From Takakia lepidozioides (Eukaryota; Streptophyta; Takakiopsida; Takakiales; Takakiaceae), in contig CM060731.1 of the NCBI GenBank assembly GCA_030704615.1, forward strand, positions 9,240,001 to 9,304,000: a DNA stretch of 64,000 bases. Direction: 5' to 3'. Position numbers and translations under genes: made by a program. Positions within the stretch are counted from its first letter, which is position 1, and each line of letters begins with the position of its first letter. Of this stretch, positions 54,541-64,000 are shown one piece after another. The notes below the pieces were generated by a model. It was not told the DNA's origin. It saw only the letters and a list, made by a program, of their open reading frames with translations, and searched no databases.

Positions 54541-55976
54541 TTGTTGTTTGGGTGTATGGAGCTTGATTTTCTACATAAACCACAAAGGAGAAAAAAGAAC
54601 AGCTTCCGCAGCGCACAACCTGAAAAAAAAAGGCAACTGTGTAAGTCGCAATTGCCCAAAAATGAGCTCACAAAAGAGACCCCCTTACCAAGTCCATGTA
54701 AGCGATCAGGGCAAGAGCAATCAAAACATAAACCAAAAACCAGCAAGGAAATATGAGCACCCTATTGTCGTCATTTTGCCACCCGGTATCCTCTTTACTT
54801 CAAAAAATCTGCACAACGTTGCTTTTATCGTTTTAGGGTGCCATACATTAAGGCATTTGAGGAACTCCATGCGCTACAACTTTCATTGAGAAATGGTCTT
54901 CATCCAAGTTCATCCAACGATTCTACATTGTGGATGATTTTCGACCCGACCCGAATGTCCATTAGCGGTTAAGGCTGATATATTCCCTTTGAAAGATCAG
55001 AATTGCAAAAATCATATAGTAAGAAGGTTTTTCTCCTACAAAATCCTCAATCTGTATGTCCTACCAATACTTGGAAGCTATCCATTGGTCTCACTGCAGT
55101 CTCCCTAATAATCTTTGGGCTGAGACACACCTTTTCTGTTCTCCAACACTATTCATCAGTAGAAAGAGATTCATCCAAGAGGGCCAGATTGCAGCAATAG
55201 GGTATGTCACCCTACAAATCATGCATTCATCTTTGGCTTGCTGCTAGCAGCCATTCTTTAAGTGGGGAATAATCGCCAAATTTCGACCTCAAAGAATAAA
55301 ATAGAATATTCTACAACAAATTCCCTGTTTTTCTGGATGAAATCCTCAAACTTCTCCAAATAAACTTTTTATTATTATGTACGAATTCGCAAAATATGGA
55401 TGATATCACTGGATGAAAGTACATATGAGGATGATTCTATCCAAATTTAAATGGGTGAACAGAATATACTGCTATTTCTTGCAAAACTCAGCCACTCGTG
55501 CTATCAATTTTCCAAATTTCAAAAACAAACAGCTGGAAGACACCGGTTCATATCCCACGTTGGCGGGCTTGTGGTCCCACGTTCTGGACCTGCCTAATGG
55601 GGTTGGCAGTTGACACTTGAATCTTTCCTCACCCTAACAGGGTTTTAGAAAGCCTGGAAGAAGAAGAAGAAGAACCTGGAAGAAGAAGCTGATGCTTGGC
55701 CCTGCAGAGCATATGGCTGTAGTGGATTAGGCTAGCTTCAGGCTGGTGTCACCTGGAATCACGTTTGCTTTTGTGCTGATCCATTGGATCCCTTGGATAT
55801 TTCAAGCTTGTGGTCGCACAGATACTTCTAGGGGTCAAGTTCAGTCTGTCAAAAAATATACGTAGACAGGAACAGGGACTTGAAAATGACAAACTGACAT
55901 ATGGGGTCCAATTCAAACTGTGGGCACATCAAGCACTCGATGCCAACAAGGCTCTGGGTTCATTTCTGCAATATAT
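54541..55976. other. Spacer, no gene recognised
   Basis: Short open frames only. Near 55540 GGTTCATATCCCA resembles a tRNA-type B box and may belong to a second, degraded SINE; a GAAGAAGAAGAAG run follows at about 55660. Confidence 0.45.
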
Positions 55977-55984
55977 AGAATGAG

Positions 55985-56204
55985 ACCAACAGTCAGTAGC
56001 TCAGTTGATTAAGTGCACTGAGTGCCACCCAGATGTGTCTGGGGTCAAATCTTGCTACTGACGGTGTGGTATGGTTCCTGGGCGGTGTCCCTCGATGGCG
56101 CATAAATGAAATAGGTTATTTTCTCCTCTCACTGTCAAGGGGCCTGATTTGTGAGCTGTCGCTCCCAGGTGTTTCCTTTAAATTAAAAAGAAAAGAAAAG
56201 AAAA
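55985..56204 (+). mobile_element. tRNA-derived SINE with target-site duplication
   Basis: The sequence GTAGCTCAGTTGATTAAG (A box of a tRNA promoter, 55996) is followed by GGGGTCAAATCTTGCTAC (B-box-like, about 56043). An unrelated body follows, then an A-rich tail AAAAGAAAAGAAAAG at 56184-56204. AGAATGAG occurs directly before (55977-55984) and directly after (56205-56212), a perfect 8-bp target-site duplication. It would be transcribed by RNA polymerase III and mobilised by a LINE. The intact duplication suggests a fairly recent insertion. Confidence 0.8.
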
Positions 56205-56212
56205 AGAATGAG

Positions 56213-57666
56213 TTGTTATGGGGTCTCTCAGTAACCATACTGTAAAATGGGTCCAGGCCCATCTGGTAAAGAATAACTGTTGGAACTCAAAACTGCTTTC
56301 CAATTAACTACCTTCCTAAGAGAGGTTGAAAATTCAGACGTATTACCTTCAAGGAGTTAAGTTCAGATATGTAATTATATGGAGGCTTGCAGATTTCCAG
56401 GAGGATTTGAAACGTTGTCCGCTTCACCTCTACCCGCCACAATGTAACTAGGCCTTGTTCTAAATTATGTAAGTATGTATTCGTTACTGAAGGGCGATTT
56501 TTCCAGCGTGGGCCCCTGTGCTAGCGTTGAAGTCTCCTCTCCTCGAGGAAGCATCACTACTGATGAGTGGCTGCGAAAACTTGACAGTGTGCGGCTCTTC
56601 TGGTCACTTCTTCTCACGTGAGAGAGTGCAGCCTCGAAAAAAGCGGTAGTCTCCACATTAAATATCTGATACCACTGACACTGTACATTTGGAGAAACAT
56701 CCGCATTGCTTGTCAGACCGTGATCATCACCAATCCAGCCTTTTCTAACTTTATGTCTCCCGCCGAAGCAAATTGTACCTACACAACTAGCTAGTTTAGA
56801 TCCTGCTGATTTCTACTACAACTGAGATCCTCGATAGCAGAAGCAGATGCCCGCCAGAGATGCTCTGATCTCAGGTGGAAACTAACGAGAATTGTGTTCA
56901 AAGATCCATCGGCGACAACCACGGCTTGTGCCTGGCTGCCTTGCCATCATCTGCACGTCATCACAACAGCATCCATATGCAGTGGTTAGTTGAAGATTAA
57001 TAAAGCTGGCCGCAACTCAATAATAATAAGTGGCTCGAGAGGAAAAACTGGAGTAACGGACGTTTGCTATTTGTAGCCTGACCTTTGTCCTTTTATTCCT
57101 GTGGCATTTCTTTGGCGGCCGCATTGAAGACCTTTGCAGTTTTGCCTTAGTATTGTGTTAGCGATTATTTGCTAACCAAACACTCTTCATAGCTAAACTA
57201 TTGAGGAGGTAGGTACAGAGCCATGCACACTTACAATGATTATGCGGCTTAATTTGTGGTTGTGCTGATTAAACTATAATATGTACTCCGCGGATGGATA
57301 GCTGCGTTGTTTCATAAATGCGATGTACGTCGCTACATTCAAGACAAGTTGCCGCCATTCAGCAACACTTTAAACCTCGATGTGATGCTCTCCTGTCTCT
57401 CCTGTCGAGAGAAGCTCCTTTCCCCTCCTTCCCCCGAGTTCCCATGCCAGTCGTCGGTCCTCACGAGAAGATTGACTCCTGTACATCCGGAGGCATTACT
57501 GCTTCGAACAGATCAGTGAGCTTTAGGGGAGCTCTGGCATTGCCTCTTTACACCCAGCAGATTGTATATAACACGGTCCTTCCTTCTCACAGGCACCACC
57601 GAGAGTTGAGCAATTGCACACAGGGAGCTTCTGTGGTCTCGATCCCGAACTTGGTCCTCATCTTAC
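56213..57666. other. Spacer upstream of the SUVH gene
   Basis: No gene recognised. Probably distal promoter and intergenic DNA; some GC-rich stretches, no clear repeats. Confidence 0.5.
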
Positions 57667-58010
57667 AAGAGGGGGGGAGCCAAGCGTTGCTTGAGAGAGG
57701 GAGGGAGGCATTGTGTCTGTGCACGCTGCGAAATTTCGCCTTCTCTATTCAACATACGGGTCTCACGTGGTCCTTAGATCTTGTATAGGTAGGGAGAGTC
57801 AAGCATTGCTTGAGAGAGGGAGGGAGGCATTGTGTCTCTGCACACTGCGAAATTTCGTCTTCTCTTTTCAACCTACGGGTCTCACGTGGTCGTTAGATCT
57901 TGTATAGGTAGGGAGAGTTAAGCATTGCTTGAGAGAGGGAGGTAGGCGTTGGTGTCTCTGTACACTGCGAATCGTCTTTTCTTCTCAATACACGGGTCTT
58001 TCTTGTTACG
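57667..58010. repeat. Three tandem 119-bp repeats upstream of the SUVH gene
   Basis: Units start near 57668, 57788 and 57907 and read GTAGGGAGAGTCAAGCATTG, CTTGAGAGAGGGAGGGAGGC, TGCACACTGCGAAATTTCG and ACGGGTCTCACGTGGTC. Copies 1 and 2 differ at few positions; copy 3 is shortened and more diverged. The block ends about 460 bp before the SUVH start codon, so it lies in the promoter or 5' leader. Each unit carries a GAGAGAGGGAGG purine tract and the first two a CACGTG E-box. Confidence 0.85.
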
Positions 58011-58472
58011 CACAATCCAAGTGAAGTCGTCTTATCTTGGGGAGGTGAATCTCGTGAATGACAGGGTGAAGGTTCTGCGCAGCTCCGTTTGCTGCGTTGG
58101 AGTGTCCGGCAATCTTGCACACGGGAAGGGCAAGGGGAGTCATTGATCCTAAGCACTTCACGTGGATGAATACTAGCCAAATGTCCCTCAATCTGCATGC
58201 ACAAGAAGTGCATGAAGAGTGATCGGTTGTGCACAGATAAAGCGGACTAGATTAGTGAAGGGAGGAGTATGAGTCGGGATTAATGTGACTGGAATCTTGC
58301 ACCCACTGAAAAGCCAAGGGGACTGTTGGCACATGAGGTGGATTGAGTGATAGGTGACATAGAGTGAGCTTTTGTTTGCAGTCTCCAGTCTTCCATCAAG
58401 CTGAGCTGATCCCAGTAGGAGTACAACACATCTGATCACACAGTATTCGTTTGCATTCGGAAGGTTTCCACC

Positions 58473-61400
58473 ATGCCGAGCTCTTCCCCATATCTGTCTG
58501 CTGCAGGCAAATTGGCGGAGATGAGACGGAGAAGTCTAGAGGAGCTCAGCAGAAGACGTCTGGAGGAGCGCACTAGAAAGCGGTCGGTGATGGAATCTCA
58601 CTCGGATCAATGGGGGGGTGAAATTGTCATCGATTTGGACGATGGCGACCACCATTTCAGACAGGGAAAGAGGAGTCGGCTTTTGGCAACTCCTAGAGTG
58701 TCCTCCCGCTTGGCCGATCGGAAACTGGCCCAAGAGGCAGAAGAAGTGCAAGATTTGGGGAAGGGAAAGAGGAGTCTGATCTTGCAGGCAACGAAGCTCG
58801 TGAAAGAGGTTGTGGTACAAGAGATCCGCACTGAAGCGAAAGCCTGTGGTAGCCAGAGGCGTGGGAGGGTGGTAACGAAGGAGAAACGGGTTGTCGTAAA
58901 GGCCAAGAAGGTGGTCGTGGATCTTAAGAACGCTGAGAAGAGTGTGGAAGGAAAGGGAAAACTCTCTTGTGGGAAGCTTAAGGAGAAGCGCCTGGAGGAT
59001 GTTGTTCTCGGATGCGGTCAGGGGTTGACAGATGATCAGAAAGTTAAAGAAACTCTCCGCACCTTTTATGCCCTCTATTTACAAGCCATCCCGGTATGAA
59101 TTAATCCTCCCATGTACTGTCTATAAGCAGTAGCAGGCGCTGGAAATGCAATGGTCTTCTGTATGATTTACAATTCTTTGATCCTCTGGGGGGGGGGGAA
59201 GGAACAAGTGATGACACTGGTAACAAAGGGTGTAAATGGAATTTGATAATAATGTGGGGCTGGGGATTGTAGGAGGAAGACAAGCGGTATGCTTTGGAGC
59301 TAGAAAGCTGGCGCAGCGGTCCTAAGCCTTCCAAAAGGCCGGATTTGAAAGCTACAAAGAAGGTGCTGCAATTTCCAGTTTGTTGGGGTAGTTTTATGGC
59401 TTGCAAGCAATTCTTCGTGCGAGATAGCAAGTGGAGGATTGGCTCTGTTAACACATTGAATCGTATGTGTTGTTCTGGCCTTGGAAGGCAAGTTTGAGAT
59501 TATGCCAATCAAATCTGTCCTCAATGATGGGGAAGCATATTGGTGATGGAAGCAGATAGAGTATCCTTGGTGTTGCTGACAGAAGTTCTGAGGCTTTGTT
59601 TTGGCCCTGGATTGCAATTGGTAGATGAAGGATAATGAAGCTGTACTGAATGCTGAGAAACGGATAGGCGTCATCCCAGGTGCACTCTCTCACCAAAGGT
59701 CACTTGCTGTTGTGCTGGTTCCTAAGAAACGCGGGACGAATAAATCTAATAGGCATTCAAGTGACGAGCTAATTCTTGCCCACACCTTAGGGCAGAGTTT
59801 TGTAATGTTTAGTTTGTTGTTGATTTCATGTTGGTTCATGTGAGACTTGTTGGAGGACCAGTTCAACTGTGAATTTTGCTGACAAGCAATTTTTTACTCT
59901 CCCTAAGCACCGTTTTGTAATGTTAATCAACCTGGCTGTTGATTCAGGTGTGCATGTCGGCCAGCATTTTCTTTCACGAACAGAGATGGTAGTCATTGGC
60001 CTTGACCACCAATGGATAAATGGCATCGACTACATTGCCCCCACAAATGTAAATCCTACTTTATTAATAAATGGATAGAACTAGAAGTCAAAATAGTCCT
60101 TACTTTCACAGCTGCTCGTCTGCATTGGTATGTTCTTGACAAATGTTACAATGAGTAGAATGTGGATGGAAAGATAGCCTTTGGTTTCCTAAATATCATT
60201 TCCTATTGTGATTATGTGATGTAGATGAGTTTTAAAGAAGGCAGTTATTTGCTTGTATTGTTGGAGAAGCAGATGCGAAAGGATGCCAAGGTAGGACTTT
60301 CAGTATTTTTGGAAAATCAGATGCCAAAGGATGTCAAGGTGAGCCTTCCAATCGCAGTAGCCATTGTGATGTCGGGAGGCTATGAAGATGATATTGACAA
60401 TTACGAAGATGTCATATACACGGGGCAAGGAGGGAACGATCTAACTGGAGATAAACGGCAAAAGCGAGATCAAGAAATGGTGAAGGGCAACTTGGCCTTA
60501 AGGGTTTGTGCTCCATCCTACATGTGGCTTGAGTTGACTATGTACTTTGTGGATTGTAATCTATTATGCATTCATACTCACGACATTTAGAGCCTTGCTT
60601 GTGCAGTATTGCATAGAGTTTGACATTCTGAATATAAAATATAAAAACAGCTGGGAGCCCTGATTTGTCCAGAATAGCATGGTGTATCATACACCTGTCC
60701 GTGTCATCCGCGGCCACAAAAGCAAGTCCAGCTATACAGGAAAGGTGTACACATATGATGGGCTGTATGAGGTGAGTCCAACCCAAGACACCAATTGCAC
60801 TGCTGATTACCATATTAGAAATTGCATTGTCGATCTTACATATACCAAATTGTATTGTTCATCTTCCATCCTTCATGTCACTGATTTCTCATTTGTCACA
60901 AATTGTGAAACTGACGTGTGGTCATGGATCCGAATACTCATCAATTCCTTCATGGCTCAGGTGGTTTTGGCCTAAATTTGCTGGTATAAAGTGGTTTTGA
61001 GCTCAGCTAGTTTTTTCAAACTCACATCACTAGTGTGATTGTTTGGCCAAGAGCTTGCCAAAACCCCAGATATGAAACCCCAATTTGAGAATGGATGGTC
61101 TCCTGGCAGGTGACCGGGCACTGGGCAGAAAAAGGTATCTCAGGATTCAGAGTCTTCAAGTACAAACTCCACCGCCTGCCAGGACAACCCACTCTTACTA
61201 GCAGCCAGGTATGAAACCATAACAAGGATTATATTTTCTTCATGATGTGCTGCTATGGTGTTGAAATGATATTCTGCCTTGCCAAACCGTTCAGTAGCAG
61301 GGAATCTTTCCTACTATTACCAACATGGAGGGGTGGTAGCATGATGTTCTAATTGAATCAGTCTAGCAGCTTCATCACAATTAGAGGTATGTTTCCAGTA

Positions 61401-63939
61401 GCTTCATGGATGATACCATGTGGACCTCGCACTAACTGAGCAGTCCATTGGTCTCGTACTCAGACTCCACACCTGAGGTACATAATGAAGACAAATACAA
61501 GTATAATAGGAAGAAGACCACTAATTTTGAGAAATGCATGGATGTGCATGTATATGAGAAAGTAACGATTTACCATGGATCCCATAAAGCAAGAGACTTC
61601 CAATAATCTCTAACGCTTTGATATAATTGGCTTCTGCACGTACAATAGGTGCATTTTGTCCGAGGAAAGCGTCCAACCGCTGAGCTAAGAGGGTAAGAAC
61701 AAGCCGCTCCACCCTTCTCCTCCAATACAAACAATGTCATACTGTTGCCACTGTACTTTCGAGAGAGATTCAATACATAAGTTTGAAAAATACTCAATTG
61801 GTTACTTTGATATAAGTTTGTTGTCCCTTTATCATACAACTTGATTGTTTGAGGCATTCAATTATGAAGATTCAAACTATGTAACTGTTTGGCTTCATTT
61901 GGCACTCTTCATCTTCGGCCAACAATTGAGGTTTGTTACGTTTGGTGCTCAAGGCATTCCTCTATGAAGAGTAGAAATGTGTAGCTGCGTACGTTGATGA
62001 GGCACATTTTAGAGATTGTTGTTGGTAGTTTTGTTGCTGAAGGCACTCTACGTATATCATTTTGCATAGGTCCTATAGGGCAAATGTATAAGCTTCTTTA
62101 CTTCTTCCTATTATAACCTCCTTTGGCTTCCTTTTGATCAGTTCCGCTTGATATAAAGTGCTTTATCACTGTCCTCAGGCCCCCCTAGGCAGAGACTACT
62201 GCAGGTGGAGCAGTTTGGCCTTGGACCAAACTTCCATGGACTCACTATGTGTTGGAACCATTGCAATTAAACCATGTCAAAAGAATGGCAAAAAATGGCC
62301 TCCACGTGTCCCATGTGCATATTCTGCTAACCAAATGTAAATTGCATTAAATTCTTTATGTTACTAACCTACGTGCTCAACTGAATGGAATGCTACTTAT
62401 TTGTTTTTGTAGGCTTGTGTCGAAGGACATCTCCAATGGTCTTGAACGCATCCCAGTGCCTGCCTCCAACGTGATCGATACTCCACGATGTATTCCGACT
62501 GGTATGTCTCACATATTGTTCTTCATGTAGTTTAATGTTCTTCTGGTCTCAACGGAGCCCACTCCCAAAAGGGTACAGTAACCATTCATGAGCCTCTTAT
62601 GGTTCCGTTTACAATTAAGTTCCTGTGTTGGCCAAAGTGGGCAATACCCACTAGGCTAAGAGGCTTTACGTATGCTCCTCTCTGAATCTCTCAAAACCCT
62701 GGAGTGAACCCCGACGTAAGGCTCCAGAAGGGTTAGTCACCTGCCAGTCAATGGCCATAAGCCTATGGACAGCCAACATTAGCAGGACACGACATGTTCT
62801 CTCTCTCACACACTTGTAGGTCACCTCTGGAGATTTTCCAGAGACGTCGAAATGTTTTACCGATTTCCTGTGGATTTGAACATGTCGAAAGGGTATGTGA
62901 GATTTGGCAACAATCTGCAAATGTCTTGAATACCCAATTGACTAGTTAGCTGTAGGATGGGACCATGTAGTCGATTGGGGATGGTAAGGGATAGAGGGAG
63001 GAGGCCCTATCTTTTCTTATGTCAAGTATTAAGCTCTTACCTTTTTTTTTTTTTCTTAATGGAAACTGTCTTTTCCAGGATATGAATACAAGAACAAGGT
63101 TCAATGGGCAGACGATGTCAAGAAGCCCCCACCTGCTAAGGGCTGCAATTGCAGAGGCTCATGTGCTAATTCCAAAAGTTGTGCATGTGCACGCTTGAAT
63201 GGTAACTCAATTCCTTACGTTTCCAACCACGGTGGAAGGTACGTAATGCATTGTCCTCGTGGTGGTGGTCTTTCAAATGGAGAAACATCCTAAATGCTTG
63301 TGATATTCAGTTACTCTAATGTACTCTCTAGAAAACAGACCAATCATTGGCCCTTTCCACTACTGATCACGTTCTTCTATCTTCCATCTTGAACTTACAT
63401 CCTCTTGGTCCCTGAAACCAAAAGCACTCATTTCAACACATGGTGTATGCAGATTAATGAAAGCCATGGATGTTGTATATGAGTGTGGTCCTGGTTGTGG
63501 TTGTGATTCGAGCTGCATCAATCGCACAAGCCAAAATGGCCTCAAATACAGACTGGAGGTAACGTGGCTTGCTGTTTGTCCATTTCCAGCATGCAAGTTA
63601 AGAGCATTTAAGGAGGTTGTGTACTGTGAATAGTTCTTCTTCATTCCTACCATTATTTTCAAGAATGATGTAGAAATGACTTGAATTTTACCCATATGAT
63701 AGCGTGGAAAAATCTGAAGGACTGCTGATATGATTGGAATGGGATGTTTATAGGTCTTCAAAACAGCTACCAAGGGATGGGCTGTCCGTTCATTGGATTC
63801 TATTCCACCAGGAGCCCCTATTTGTGAGTACATTGGGCTGCTTAGGCGGAATGATGAAACCCTAGAGAGCATGCTTGACAACAGTTTCATCTTTGAGCTT
63901 GACTGTGTGCAAACAATGTGCGGCATAGATGGCCGGCAA
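58473..63939 (+). CDS. SUVH4/KRYPTONITE-like histone H3K9 methyltransferase (5' part)
   Basis: ATG at 58473. Exons: 58473-59093, 59273-59362, 59625-59679, 59948-60048, 60225-60503, 60673-60771, 61110-61208, 62413-62501, 63079-63238, 63453-63558 and 63754-63939; the gene runs past the right edge. A basic N-terminus is followed by the SRA/YDG domain (GVHVGQHFLSRTEMVVIGLD, SGGYEDDIDNYEDVIYTGQG, KVYTYDGLYE), which binds methylated cytosine. The pre-SET domain has the Zn-binding cysteines (GCNCRGSCANSKSCACARLN, ECGPGCGCDSSCINRTSQ). The SET domain starts ATKGWAVRSLDSIPPGAPIC and EYIGLLRR. The enzyme links DNA methylation to H3K9 methylation and transposon silencing. Exons 61208 and 62413 do not join in phase, so a small exon between them was missed; the rest is intact. 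Confidence 0.9.
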
Positions 63940-64000
63940 GTAAGAACTTCTCTCTTTCTCCATGTTAATCTATGTATGTGATGTTCACTAGTTCATATCA

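Noticed and set aside
55996-56060. Functional tRNA gene
   Set aside because: The A and B box words are present but the cloverleaf is not, and the sequence has a SINE body, A-rich tail and target duplication.

Overview
The window looks like nuclear DNA of a streptophyte. Two host genes with clear GT-AG introns sit at its ends: the 3' half of a plant-type HSP110/HSP70-14/15-like chaperone gene (+, exons 2135-5834) and the 5' three quarters of a SUVH4/KRYPTONITE-like histone H3K9 methyltransferase gene (+, 58473 to past the right edge). Long repeat-filled spacers, many old transposons and SWIM-type transposases of a kind I recall from mosses, lycophytes and charophytes suggest a large-genome charophyte such as Chara. 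The species is an inference; a fern or bryophyte cannot be excluded by eye.

Layout. 1-1060: tandemly duplicated LINE 3' remnant. 2135-5834: chaperone gene with a 360-bp foldback in its last intron. 5835-7510: no gene seen. 7511-17470 (-): a Ty3/gypsy-type element, gag-protease-RT-RNaseH-integrase plus 3.3 kb of extra coding sequence, in one uninterrupted frame broken only by stop codons. 18433-24400 (+): a decayed multi-exon gene with three NIF/FCP1-like (HAD) domains. 24380-28040: GCGTGAGC repeats, a 99-bp minisatellite and a GAAGAAGAGGTG satellite. 28249-33346 (-): a SWIM-domain transposase fragment and a nearly full SWIM/Mutator-like transposase. 33500-39210: a methyltransferase-like gene and an unrecognised cysteine-rich gene, each present twice, arranged as a large inverted duplication about a hairpin at 37376-37438. 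35236-36282 and 39400-41600: arrays of short palindromes. 41603-47911 (-): a chromovirus with a complete 1.6-kb 3' LTR and a truncated 5' LTR. 47912-57660: AT-rich spacer with a TIR element, a piggyBac remnant, a third palindrome array (51655-52170), a copia remnant and a tRNA-derived SINE. 57667-58010: tandem repeats directly upstream of the SUVH gene.

Two themes stand out. First, several unrelated loci carry arrays of short near-perfect palindromes; three of the classes share a GGCGCC-like core flanked by A-rich and T-rich arms, and one array lies inside the inverted gene duplication. Second, several mobile or duplicated genes keep their reading frame over long distances yet carry in-frame stops, often TAG or TAA where glutamine would fit. 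That suggests C-to-T decay (or, less likely, readthrough) rather than ordinary indel-rich decay. None of the transposon genes looks intact; only the chaperone and SUVH genes look functional.
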